A DNA stretch of 64,000 nucleotides, from positions 58,890,209 to 58,954,208 of the forward strand of contig CM043971.1 of assembly GCA_014529385.2 (NCBI GenBank), given 5' to 3'. Of this stretch, positions 51,081 through 62,975 are shown in pieces. This stretch comes from Adiantum capillus-veneris (Eukaryota; Streptophyta; Polypodiopsida; Polypodiales; Pteridaceae). Within the stretch, counting starts at the first letter, position 1. Each line of letters starts with the position of its first letter. The notes under the pieces are model-generated. The model had not been told where the DNA came from. It did not search any database and saw only the letters and a program-made list of their open reading frames with translations. Both the position numbers and the translations under genes were made by a program.

Positions 51081-53926
51081 TTACTGACTTCTTTGCTGAT
51101 AAGCTTGTCGAAATCTTCCCAGCTTCTCCATACGGTGCTTGCGGGCAAAAGCATGATATGGCATATCTATGTGTAGTGGTCTTAGTTGCAAACCCTCGAG
51201 GGAACCTTGCTCCCATAGAATGGAACTCATTCTACCTTGAAATAAGACATGCTGTGCTTCCCATTCTTTCCTTGCATGCTTGGCTTGTTGAGCATCCACC
51301 CTTCGTTGTCGTGCTACTTCCTTCTCAGCAAGTGAGTTGAGTCTTTTCTTCTCCTTTTCCAATCTCTTCTCCTCTTTCACTTTGGCAACTTCTTCTTCTT
51401 AGCATTCTTTGCTCTCATACTTTCAATGTATTGAGAGGAGGTAAGAATAAGGCTATTGGTGTAGTCTACGAATGCTTCTCGATTTGCTTGTCTGACACAC
51501 ACTTCTCTCATTGGTACCTGTAGTATATCAATAATACGGTTGTGTTCTTCGGAATCCTTTTGTTGTATGGTTAATGATGGAGGTTGATTCTCAACCCCAA
51601 ACTCTTTCCGAGGTTGCACTTCTAATGTTGGAGGCATATTTTCTTGTCTACTTTGTTGCACTTCTGGTCTTGCTCTGGCTGATAGCTGAGCACCTCCAAT
51701 AAGTTGGTGAAAGTGTCCCCCCATGAGCTCAGATTGCGGCATATTCTCACCTCCACTTCGATGCACTTCTGGTCTTGTTGTGGCTGATAGTTGAGCACCT
51801 TCAATGTGTTGGTGAAAGTGTCCCCCAATGAGCTCCGATTGTGGCATATTCTCACCTCCACTTCGATGCACTTCTGGTCTTGCTCTGGCTGATAGCTGAG
51901 CACCTCCAATGTGTTGGTGAAAGTGTCCCCCCATGAGCTCAGATTGCGGCACATTCTCACCTCCACTTCGATGCACTTCTGGTCTTGCTCTAGCTAATAG
52001 CTGAGCACCTCCAACGTGTTGGTGAAAGTGTCCCCCCGTGAGCTCAGATTGCATCATATTCTCACCTCCACTTCGATGCGCTTCTGGTCTTTCTCCAGCC
52101 GATAGCTGATCACCTCCAATGTGTTGGTGAAAATGTCCACCCATGAGCTCAGATTGCGGCATATTCTTACCTTTGCTTTGATTCCCTTATGGTCTTTCTC
52201 CAACTGATAGCTCAACACCTCCAATGTTTTGGTGAAAGTGTCCACCCATGAGCTCAGATGTCTTTGTTGCTATGGTGATATTTGTTGGAATGTCACCAGC
52301 TTGTAGTAATTGAGTGAAGCTTAGGGAATTGGCTATCTCCTCTTCCAGAGGCATGGCTGCTCCATCTTCTTCTAGGATTTCATTTGCCATGGAAATTAGG
52401 GCAAGAGCCGCGTCTTCTTCAATGGTTCCTTGCATGGGTGTGCTAGGAACTTGAGATAAGTCATCATCCATTTCTATTGTTACCTCTTGCGTAATGTTAA
52501 TGTGATTACACGGCATTCCGTCAAACTTTACTGCTGATGCATTAAGTGGCCATATACCTGTTGCACAGAACCCAGCCATGATGTTGGCCGGGGTTAAGGA
52601 TGAGTTTAGAGCTTTCGAGACAATCGAGGCCAACTCTGACTTGCTGGCATGAGATGAGGCTGTCCTATGCTGCCAAATAGCTCTCTCCTTGCGGAAGTGA
52701 ACCTTCAATGATTTGAAAACAGAAACATCTAGGGGCTGCAACTTATGGGAGGTATGTGCTGGTAATGTTATGGTATCTATGCCTGCTTCGTGTGCTTTGG
52801 CCACAACCTCCAAGGAGACATGACTCCCATGTCCATCAAGAATGAGTAGATGTCTATTTTGTTTACCGATTTGTTGAGAGATAGCATCGTCAAAATGTTG
52901 AAGCCAAGCTTGGAAGAGTTCTCCTGTCATCCATGCCTTCCTTTGAACGGCCATTGCTGCCCCATCTTCACAGTGTTGAATGTAATTTCCATTAATCCGA
53001 CTGCCCTTAAATATGTAATATCCTGGAATAGCACTCCTGGCTGCATTGACACAACATAAAACTGTCATCCACTCACGAGAATCGCAAGTGATTCCATAAA
53101 CAGATTTGGTCCCTTTTCTTGCAAGTATCTTCATTTCTTTGTCTCTAGAACCTTGAAATCCGGTCTCATCTGCATTCCAAATATGTGAGGGAGGATAGTG
53201 ATTTTGATTATACAACTCTTGAAGGTTGTCATGCAATGTTTTGACTATCTCCGGTTGAAATCTGGTTGCTCTTGACTGATCCAAGCTTTCAGAGACTCGA
53301 AAGACCAACTTTGGGTGTCTTCTTCTGAATCCTTCCCACCAACTTCTTCCAGGAATGCCGTTTGTAAACAATGTTTCCCTGGTTTGGCAAATCTCCGCTA
53401 CTTTTAGCTTCACATCCATGATTGAGACTCCATGCCCGGAATAACACTTCAAAAAGATCCACTGTAGTAATGCTTCCTCCTCTTCCATGGAGAGTATTGT
53501 CGATGGTCCTTTCTTCTTTTTCTGCGTCCTGCCCTCTTCCCAATTGGATATGGCAGCTCTGCTTATGCCGAATTGCATTGAGCATTTGTGTAAGGAGAGC
53601 CCATTTTCACGTGCTTGAAGAGCGTTTGCCATATCGTGTGTTGTCCATGTTAGGTTGGGACGATTCTTTGGCTTCTTGGGCGTCATTCGCATGTCTTCAC
53701 TTGCTTCCTGGGCTTGTAGGGTGGGGATGGAAATGTTTGGAGTAGTGGCTTTTGGGAAAGCCGCTTTGGCTTGGCGTGCAAGAGGAGGACTTCTTTTTGC
53801 TATTTTGTTGGGTCTTTTTCCACTGTTTTTATCAATCTGCCTAGTCGATGAAAAAACATTGTTGGGCTGATTTGCTGAAGTGTTTTGCCTGCTAGCCCTT
53901 GTGCTTCTTCCGTTGCTTTTTGCCAT
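51081..53926 (-). CDS. pogo/Tigger-like DDE transposase with repeat tail (one stop, one frameshift)
   Basis: Transposase that cuts and pastes the element. The first frame (53926-52187, 579 codons) has a basic N-terminus with nuclear-localisation-like clusters (residues 1-80), a psq-type helix-turn-helix (MANALQARENGLSL...ISRAAISNW, about 115-150), a CENP-B/Tc5-type HTH (KLKVAEICQTR... SWWEGFRRRHP, about 185-225), and a DDE_1 catalytic core with NADETGF, LLILDGHGSH and LQPLDVSVFKSLK. It then enters a 35-residue repeat and hits TAA at 52187-52189, where sister repeats have GAA. The frame stays open afterwards from 52186 to 51377. A one-base shift there leads into a Lys/Glu/Arg-rich coiled coil (KEEKRLEKEKKRLNSL, EKEVARQRRVDAQQAKHARK). 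Apart from these two lesions it is intact, suggesting very recent inactivation. Confidence 0.9.
51629..52258 (-). repeat. Six tandem 105-bp repeats in the transposase C-terminus
   Basis: Six in-frame copies of a 35-residue unit of the type SELMGGHFHQHIGGAQLSAR followed by ARPEVHRSGGENMPQ. HFHQH and two Gly pairs are nearly invariant. The last copy is more diverged. Repeats this long and regular are not a standard part of pogo transposases. The periodic His pairs could bind metal, but that is speculation. Confidence 0.92.
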
Positions 53927-54032
53927 AGCTAACCTACGGATAAAAGAAGTGGTTTGAACTTTGAAAAAAGACGTTGGCAGGCACTAACAAGATTTAAAGA
54001 AGAAAGAGGACTTACCCTGTCCAAGAAAATGA

Positions 54033-54350
54033 CTAATCTTTTTTGTCTTGAAGAAGATGTGAATATTCCTTCATGGAGAACTTCCTCTTTGGGGCAGGTG
54101 GAGCGATTGCTTCGGGACTTGGACTCCTCTTTTGGGGTTGTGAGGTAGAATCAACAAGCTTCGGACTAATGAAAGGAGGCTTCTTCCTTGGAATCTTGCA
54201 TGTAAAGGCAGGCATCACATGAACTTTTCCACAGCAGCAAACACGTCCACCATTCCTATGTAGAAGAAGTGATGTACATAATAGCTCAGCAAGTTGGGGA
54301 TGCCTTTCTGTCAAGCAAGCCTTACATTCGCAAGGAGCTACACCAGCCAT
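54033..54350 (-). CDS. Small Cys-rich ORF upstream of the transposase
   Basis: 105 codons starting MAGVAPCECKACLTERHPQL, with further Cys in VCCCGKVH and a Pro/Lys/Arg-rich C-terminal half (KIPRKKPPFISPK, APPAPKRKF). The Cys spacing (CxC..C, then CCC) suggests a small zinc-binding fold. A GTAAGT donor lies about 25 bp after the stop and a TAG acceptor just before the transposase ATG, so both may lie on one spliced transcript. It may be an accessory protein of the element; I find no family. Confidence 0.45.
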   Translation of the reverse strand: MAGVAPCECKACLTERHPQLAELLCTSLLLHRNGGRVCCCGKVHVMPAFTCKIPRKKPPFISPKLVDSTSQPQKRSPSPEAIAPPAPKRKFSMKEYSHLLQDKKD

Positions 54351-55021
54351 AGGAAATGGTTTGCATATCTTTGGTCAATCTAATGTAAAGAAAGAGGCTT
54401 CTGACTCTTTTGCTTCAAGTAGAGGCAGTTGAACACCTTTTTTTCTCTGGATTCATGTTATTCCACCTTAGTTTTTGTGGATTCATGCTGATTCACGGTA
54501 AGTGTAGACATATGAGAAGTTGCAAAAGGTTGTGTAGACTCAGAGAGCATAAAAAATTTGACAAGTATCCTGTTATTTATACCTGCTACTACTGATTTGG
54601 CGTGAGAAATCTGGAGATTGGATTGAACCCTCTGCTTTGTGTTTGTTGGCTAAATGTTGTATTGAATCGTCTGTTGCTGGTAGTGACTGGCTGAACTTGT
54701 GTTCTGTGTTTCATGAAAAGTTGGAGGCCTTGAAAGAAATGGGGCGTCACATTTGATAATGAGAATTTGTTTAGTTAATGAGCTGATCGTGTTTGCTTTC
54801 ATAAATGTTCTGAACTGAGAGGAGAGTGACGTGTGTACGAGTACTGAGCATCTCTCTCTCTTTTTGTGTGCAGGTGGAGAGCCGATTATGAGACGTGCGA
54901 GTGGGAAGACTCAACAATTTTCCACGTTGATTTGTTTTACTACTATTGGAACATACTCATATTATTTTAACGGTATTAATGTCTCTAAAAAGTGTCTCTC
55001 TTTTGGGGCCCGGCCACCTTC
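54351..55021. other. Right subterminal part of the pogo-like element
   Basis: AT-rich, no recognised gene. By orientation it should contain the transposase promoter. Confidence 0.45.
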
Positions 55022-55035
55022 TGGCTCCTCTACCC
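55022..55035 (-). repeat. Right terminal inverted repeat
   Basis: TGGCTCCTCTACCC followed by TA, the exact complement of 49049-49062. Confidence 0.9.
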
Positions 55036-55037
55036 TA

Positions 55038-55860
55038 GTGGAGCTTTCTTCTATACCATGTTTCAATAGAGTTAGCTTGGACAAATGGTGGAGCTTGGAG
55101 CAGAACTCTCCATCTAGAAAGTTAGAATCTATCATAAACCAATTAAGACTCTTTTGGAGCCTAGAAGTGGTGGACCTTCAAAAATTTATGATTGAGTTAG
55201 ATATTCGCTTAGACAAGTGATAAGCCTTCAAATCAACACTTGAGTTTCATACTTAGATCATTTATTTGTACAAATGGAAGCTAATATCCAAAGGCCCTGT
55301 AGGCTAACAAATTAGACACCTAATTATAGCCTAACTTGGATGATTAGTGACTTCTTCTTCTCACTATGTTTGGGTAGGTTCACCACCTACCCAAACCCTA
55401 GTCCATTGATGCTTGAAGAGAAGCAAGGTCCACCACTTGTCCAAGCTATGCTTCCTTAAAACACATAGAGAGTAAATTCGATAACTTCTTGATGTTTTTG
55501 TCATCATTGTTTAATGAATCCTAGCTTAGATTATTTGTGAATCTTGAGACTAAATCCCCATTATATAATTGAGAATAGGGTCATGGACCTTATATTAATG
55601 TCCCATGCTTAGGTTGAACAAGTGGTGGACCTTAATTCTATAAATGCTAAGATTGAGTGGACATTAGTCAAAATCTTGTGTTACAGGAAATCAAGAGTTA
55701 AACTTTATTTGATCACTTGCACAAGTGGTTATGAGTTTCTCTTTCCTTATCCAAATGGATCTTATATTGGAAAAGTGGTAGACTTGATACCTAAGCACCC
55801 ATTCTACAATAGAGAATTGGTTAAGAACTTATGCACTTCGAGCATACCTTTGACAAGTAG
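55038..55860 (+). repeat. Degenerate tandem array, part 3
   Basis: The array resumes after the transposon ('gtggagctttcttctataccatgtttcaatagagttagcttggacaa'). It becomes increasingly diverged, with scattered 'acaagtggtggaccttaa' units to about 55860. A reversed unit ('ggtccaccacttgtccaagc', about 55425) indicates a local inversion. Confidence 0.65.
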
Positions 55861-56086
55861 TACTTACTAATTGACTTAGATGTAGTTGAAGTTTATGATA
55901 TTGAGACTAAGAGAGAGTGCAACATAAAAAAGGTTAGGTTTTCAATTTGACTTTCTTTATGGCAATGAGTATACTGGTAGATGGATTTTTCCATCGAATA
56001 TTACCATATGATATACAATATAAAACTCGCGTCTATTGTTTCATCAACATTACATGTTCTTGTTTTTTAATTTTAGATTCATTACA

Positions 56087-56672
56087 GGAAAATGGATTGG
56101 CTATATGCATGAACAATTTGAAGGGAACTATTGAACTACCCAAACAACCTCATCCAAGACCTTTTCCAAGGCTTCAACCACCTCCTTAGCACCTACCACT
56201 TGCTATCAACAAGGACATCAAAAGAGTACTTATCTTGGATCTAGAGGGATTGCTTCTCAAGACAATTGAAACAAAACATGGAGATTCTATGCCAACTTGG
56301 CTCATCAAGGATAAAGATGAAGTTTTTCATGTGGTGCAACCAATTTTAGAGATTTTTTTGAAATTTTGTAGTGAATACTTTGAGCTATGGATATGGAGTT
56401 GCTAAAACTTAACAAGAGTGCAACATATCATACAAAAATGCTTCATTAAGCATTATTTTAAGTTCAAGATGCTTATGAGTAACAAGAATTGCAAGAATCC
56501 AAACATCATGCTAGGATTTAGAAGGGTTTATCACAAAAAATTGAGTCATATTTGGAAGATGTTTGAGGATTTGGATACAAAAACTATCCTAGTTTTTTAT
56601 GACACTCCATACAGGGTGATATGGAACATGCGGGGGACATCTTATTTTTCCAAAGATGTGGAGGCAAACATC
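56087..56672 (+). pseudogene. FCP1/NIF-like phosphatase domain remnant
   Basis: After an acceptor-like ATTACAG the frame encodes ENGLAICMNNLKGTIELP, a stop, then KRVLILDLEGLLLKT (the position of the DxDx(T/V) phosphatase motif, here DLEGL), VVQPILEIFLKFCSEYFELWIWS, a stop, and after a shift KKLSHIWKMFEDLDTKTILVFYDTPYR (usually DDTPYK). This order matches the FCP1 homology domain of HAD-type CTD phosphatases. The degraded catalytic Asp motif and several stops make it a pseudogene. Confidence 0.6.
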
Positions 56673-57136
56673 TAGGCAACTTCAAAGCTTCTTGCAAGAA
56701 ACAATGATGCCATGGTTGGTAGGATGGTTGTTTGCAAGAGACAAGAGAGAATATACATACAACACAATTGTGAATTAGACTATGATTCTGAGACAAATTA
56801 TGTCCTTGGTGTGTATTTGTCGATGCAAAAGCATTGATTAACAATAATCCACAATATGTCTCATTCATTTTTGTAATGGGTATCTTCCAGTATTCATATA
56901 ATTACATGATATAAATTTTATCTTGAAGAAATGATGTGTCAATTTGATGAGTGCATCCATGGAGCGAGCCAAGAGCAGTGAGCCTCGAGCAAAAATGAGA
57001 AATTAGTTGAGCAGATAGAAGCGAGCACAAAGTAGCTTGAGACAACCCCACTGTAGTAAAATCAAGCCCCATGTATTTAGGGTTTAATACTTCTATGACA
57101 AACACTCCAGTGCACATAGAGAAAGACGATCCTAAA

Positions 57137-57139
<3 letters not shown>

Positions 57140-57207
<68 letters not shown>
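57140..57207. repeat. (GA)n microsatellite
   Basis: About 68 bp of pure GA. Confidence 0.95.
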
Positions 57208-57211
<4 letters not shown>

Positions 57212-57342
57212 TTTTTATAGACCTTCATGAATGTTAATACTCCCTAAGCAAAAATTGGTAGGGCAATGGAAAAATTGCATGCACCATGATTTCTTTTAAA
57301 TCATGGGAAAAAATTATAGGGAGGAAAATTTGTAGAGAGCTT

Positions 57343-58024
<682 letters not shown>

Positions 58025-61000
58025 TTATAGCTGATTAGGTTGGATTCTGACTGCCTTTGTTAGCATATCCTTAAGAATGGCCTTTGGAATTCGTGCTTGA
58101 TGGATATGCATGTTGTTGTTGACATCTTGTCCAAGTACAATCAAGTACACAAAATAAAGATGCTTGCAAGCAAGAAAGGATGCTTTTTTTGCCAACCTGC
58201 CTTGAAAATCAATGCACGAACAAGATGGGACATTCTGAATTATAACTTCTATGCATGATGTAGAGGCTCTATTGTGACCTGTCAGTACTTCTATGGTAAA
58301 AATCTCTTTCTCTCCTTCCACTTCTACGCGGCTTCCAGTCAATTTTGTTGACATTTCTAATGCTGCATTAACTTGAGCATAGGCAGCCTTCGATACCCCT
58401 GGTCGATAGGGATAATTTTGATCTTCATTTTTGTTGGTATGGGGCTCTCTCTGATGCACTTCTTTGGGGATCAATGATTCCGTTGACACTCCAATCTCAA
58501 ATCCTGCCTTCACAAGTGCACAAGCTTCTTGGATGTTGAGTTTGGTGCCCTTTGCAATAGGCCAAACATGCGGAGCGCATTCTGGTGGGTGTATGATGCT
58601 TGTGACCATTCTCCATGTATGCCTCACATCTGTGTTGCAAAAGTAGCAAAACTTTTGCTTCCGCCAAGAAGATAATTGACAGTCACTCCAAAAACATGGA
58701 GCTGGGTCTCTCGGTCTCTGCCTTAATCCACACTTCTTACCAGCTGTCCAATGGTTACACTCCACTCTACTTGATGTTGGTATCCTGCGAATAGCCCACT
58801 TTGTGTCATGGACATTTTGCTCTAGAGCTTGCAACAATTCACTGCATGGTTGCTCATGTGTTGCATTTGACGTCTTATCTTGCGTGACATAATTATACTC
58901 AGGCCTGTGGCTACAAATGCTTGTATCCATATCCATTAATGGTCGCTTGGCACGCATTGTCCTCTTCTCACCCTTGAAATTAACTCTGTTATTGAACATT
59001 GGAGTACCCATGGAAGCATCATCCACTGCCCTAGAGGTGGTTGCTGGTGATGGACTAGTCTGCATCCTTGACATGGCTCTGTCAACTAAAATTTCCAATG
59101 TTGGCCCCCCTCCAATATATTTACCATCCAAGAAGGCTAGACGTCGGGCACACTAAAGATAGGCATTAATAAGATCAGTGACACATGCATCATAAAGACT
59201 AATTTTTGCTTGTACCCCTCTCCAGCCAACCAACTTGCATGTTTGCTCTCAGAGAGGTTGGTCCTTGGAATCAATGCATTCATTATGGGCTCCCCATCCT
59301 TGACCATCATATGTCCCCAATGGCTAACCCTGAAATGCCACCAACTCAACCAACTATCTAGCTTTGGTATGTTTTTATCTGTTGTCTTGCCTGTTGCCCA
59401 CCAGCTCCTAATCCTACGAAATTGCTCGAGTGCCGCATCTGTTGTTTCAGACAATCTCCACTTCTCACACATCTCTTTATGCTTTAATTGGTACTGGGAG
59501 TGGATATACCTCTGTGTGTGCACCCTCAAATTATCCTCCGAGTGCCATAGACAAGACCTTTCCCTACCCACCATTTCCTTCTTGTCCCCGAAAACATATC
59601 TCACTGCATTCCAATTTGCTCCTGCCTCATCTGACATGAATCCTTAAAAATTGGTTGGCCTATCTGTGTGCTCAATCATAACCTGGTTCATAGATTCCCA
59701 AAACATTATTTGTGCTTCCTCATCCTCTTCTTTGAACTCGCATGTGGCAATAGTTAGAAGCTCTCCAATCCTAATAACATTACAAAGCCATGAACCAAGG
59801 TATACAATAGTTTACACAATTAGTATCCACATCCACTTATTTATTTTTTAATACTATTTGTTACTTACGTGTGATCATAAACATGTGCTCCCATTGTGTG
59901 CCAGCCTCCTTCTATTTGATGGACATGGTCAAAACAAACCCATGATAATCGGAGGTCTTCATGTCCATCTCTATCCATCCTTCTGACCACATCTACTCCT
60001 GAACCTGGGCCAGTAGTAGACATCTTGAATATGAAGGACCGCTCTTGTGATGTTGATGCTTGCAACGGAAATCGAGAGCCATGGAAGAACTGAAAGTGGC
60101 ACTTTCTCTTTAGTTCAAGAATTGCATCATATCCATCACCCATTGGTCGAGTGGTCCTTCTACACTGCATCACCATTTGCTTTACCCTACAACATACATA
60201 GTCATGGGTGAACCAATTTTTCAAGAATACAAGTGTTTTGGTGCTTATAAGTTGAAAACTTACTTCTTCATGTTGACAAGGGTAAGCAATTCTTGGGACA
60301 TCTCATGGACCTCCTTCTCACTTATAAAATCCCCACTTGTAATATTGTCATCTGTGAAGGCCTTGAGCACCATCTCTCTAGCCAATATCATTTGTACCTT
60401 CCTAGGGCCTGCTCTATTGTCCATTCTCACTGCCTTAGCTACTAAGGCTTTTATGTTCCGAATTGATGCTCTAGACATTCCCTTAGGGACGATGTGTTTG
60501 TGCTTGCCATGGTGCATAAATAGCCTCCTATGGCAAGAATCCCTAAGCATAAAGTAGTAAACTGTTGCTAGACAATCTTTCACACACATGGGAACATGCT
60601 TGTAAAAAAAGGATTCCAAATTTCCATAGCTCCCCATGGCTAGGCAGCCATTCTTTGGGAGCTTGGACAACTGACCATTCCAATGTTGCTTGTTAGTTTG
60701 ATTAGTTCTGCTCCTAAATGAGCATCGCTCATTCATACATTGGAAAACCCCTCCACAAAAACTCTTCCTAAGGACAAAAGATTTTTGAGTTCTTGTCTGA
60801 GTTTGTGGTTTTGCCCACAAATTTCCCTCATACTTTTGCTCCATACCCTCCATTGCCTTCCCCTCAATCATTTCATAGATGCATAATTCTTGGTAGGTTT
60901 TTGGTAGATCTTTGACCTTGCCCTTGTATTCACACTCTTGCATAATAGTGTGAAGCACATCATTGGGAGGGAGTGTACGGCTGATCTGGAATGCAGAAAC

Positions 61001-61471
61001 TGTTGTCTCAAAATTTAGAGTTTCTTCATCTAGCTTATCAAATTCAACATGATCTTCATTTTCCTCATCATCATCAATTTGTCTGCAAGAGAGCAAAAAA
61101 AATAGTGAAGAATTGTTCAAATTCAAACCTTCCAAAATGATCTTGGACTTACATGCACTTACATTGGTGCAGGTGATGGACCAATTGGAGATGACTCAGG
61201 GGTCTGAAAGATGTCTTCTAGTCTTGCAGTGTAATTTTTAGATAATGATTCCTCCAAGATGAAGTATGCCTCCATATAAACCCCCGCATAGGTGGGAAGA
61301 GGTGCCAAAACATTAAACTCTTGTCCCTCCTGAACAAGAGCCTCGACAATGACCCTAGTTGTACCACACAACTTCTCTTGCAGGAGCTTGACGGGAAGGA
61401 GGCATTTTCCATGGATGAATGGAATGTTGATGGACTGTTCGGACACAGATTGCAAGAAAATTTTAGCTTCC
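58025..61471 (-). pseudogene. Mutator-like (MULE) transposase gene, four exons, decayed
   Basis: Four exons with GT-AG sites and consistent phases: 61163-61471, 60264-61082, 60186-59869, and 59770 to the stop at 58025. N-terminal part: a zinc-binding-like GGVFQCMNERCSF and LATVYYFML. Transposase core: FMSDEAGANWNAVRYVFG (second Asp region of MULE-type transposases), FDHVHQIEGGWHTMG and LSESKHASWLAGEGYK. The C-terminal SWIM finger has VPSCSCIDFQGR and FLACKHLYFV (CxC...CxH). Lesions in exon 4: a TAA just before GFMSDEAG (about 59643), a frameshift near 59200, and a TAG near 59153. The first exon may lie further upstream. The family call rests on the SWIM finger and core motifs; another DDE family is possible. 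Confidence 0.7.
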
Positions 61472-61570
61472 CTGCATAAAAGAGAACTTTCAATCAGATC
61501 AACACCATATCCATAGTTAATAATTTTGAGTAAATTGAACACGTGTCAAGTCAATCTGTACCAACAACTC

Positions 61571-61858
61571 TGTAAAGTTAACAATTTCACATTCATTCAA
61601 AAACACTACTGTCTCAATCCGAGTTTTTTTTAAAAATGAAATTCTGACAAATGCTTAAAAAATGTTAATCTTAAGAAATGTTTTAAAAAACGTTAATCTA
61701 GCGAAATGGTTGTAAAAGTTAATAATTTCACAGACATTCGAAATCACTACTATCAATCCCAGTTTTTTTTTTAAAATGAAATTCTGAGAAATGTTTAAAA
61801 AATGTTAATCTTGAGACATGTTTAAGAATACGTTAATCTGGAGAAACGGTTGAAGAAA
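61571..61858. repeat. 140-bp tandem duplication
   Basis: Two imperfect copies (61571-61710, 61711-61858) of 'tgtaaagttaa.aatttcac' ... 'cgttaatct.g.gaaa.ggttg', each with an inner 'atgttaatctt.ag' subrepeat. AT-rich, non-coding. Confidence 0.85.
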
Positions 61859-62315
61859 GTTAGTTTGGTTTTTTAATTATATTATAACTTTTCAAAACAT
61901 TTTTATTGCCCTTCAAATGTTCAACTTTTGAAATGCACACTGCTTATTCTTAATCGTTCATATTGTTTGCCTGGTTTCCATCCTTTGCAACGCCATGAGG
62001 AAGGCAAGGCTCTTGCAAACGTCGCCACTGGCCAAATACTTCCACCCCTTAAGCCCCAAGAAAACAGCAAAGGTAAGCTTAACCTTTTGATTTAAGGACC
62101 ATCTTTCTCAAATCTTTAAGCACGCTGAGCGCGCTTAAAGATCTGAGAAAAGAGAAGGTGAATTTGACAACAAATGAGAGCATTTGAGTTGAGCGTAGGT
62201 GTGAGAGGAATGGAAGATTCCTGTTGCTGTGTGTATTGAGCTGTTGTTGTGTGTATTGAGCAGGTGGTAGCACTGTTGAAGCTTGCATCACTACTAGTTC
62301 GTGGTAGCAACAGAG

Positions 62316-62376
<61 letters not shown>

Positions 62377-62503
62377 CCTATGAGAGACACTGTGTATAGT
62401 AAAGCTCCCTTAACACCTCAAACAGCGTGAGATGCAGGGTATGAGTTGTCGATGGAGAACTGGAGAGCAAAGCCAGGAGGGGTCAGCGTGACTGAGAATG
62501 GAG

Positions 62504-62535
<32 letters not shown>

Positions 62536-62649
62536 GTCACTTACATGTTTGCAGAAAGAACAGATAGATTCTTCACATAAAGCTCCAGGAGAATGGAGAA
62601 GAGCAAAATGATAAGTGGTAGTATAGAGGTAGTGCGAGATTTGTAAAGT
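61859..62649. other. Intergenic region with microsatellites
   Basis: Contains a GA tract (about 62320-62373), an AC tract (62504-62533), a near-perfect inverted repeat around 62100-62155 ('tttctcaaatctttaagc' and 'gcttaaagatctgagaaa'), and a 24-bp direct repeat 'gctgttg.tgtgtgtattgag' (62222-62263). No gene recognised. Confidence 0.6.
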
Positions 62650-62827
62650 GATAAATGTGCCAGCTGTAATGATTTCAACTCGCCATAATGACTCTAGCAC
62701 ACCACAACTACCCATAATTTAGTAAATGGATGGAGCAAGATTCGTGGTGATAAATGTGTCGACCGTAATGATTTTAACTTGCCATAATGACTCTAACGCA
62801 ACACAACTACCCATAATTTAGTTAATG
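62650..62827. repeat. 99-bp tandem duplication upstream of the right-hand gene
   Basis: Two copies (from 62650 and 62749) of 'gataaatgtg.c..c.gtaatgatttcaact.gccataatgactcta' ending 'acccataatttag', immediately upstream of the gene at 62976. It could include promoter sequence. Confidence 0.85.
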
Positions 62828-62975
62828 GCTGATGTTGTCCTTTCCAATGTGTCCGATTCAGTCATTCATATGGCTTTTAACTAGATTTCATATAATCGAG
62901 AATTTTCATTCTTTCAAAGTGTTTATGCACTTCACAAGATCGAATTGTGAGGATGGTAAGTGTGAGGCAGATATT

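Larger units (their letters stand above)
49049..55035 (-). mobile_element. pogo/Tigger-like DNA transposon with 14-bp TIRs and TA duplication
   Basis: 5,987-bp element with perfect 14-bp terminal inverted repeats GGGTAGAGGAGCCA (49049-49062) and TGGCTCCTCTACCC (55022-55035). It is flanked by TA on both sides (49047-49048, 55036-55037), as in the Tc1/mariner superfamily. A paralogous stretch of the surrounding array ('gcttggacacatggtgaagctttctt', near 39440) shows the site without the insertion, which confirms both ends. On the minus strand it encodes a pogo-type transposase with an unusual repeat tail. It also carries a small Cys-rich ORF and, in its plus-strand left third, exon-like sequence of unknown origin. 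Confidence 0.92.

Noticed and set aside
51629-52258. CRISPR-like array
   Set aside because: Repeats are contiguous, in frame with the transposase and lack variable spacers.
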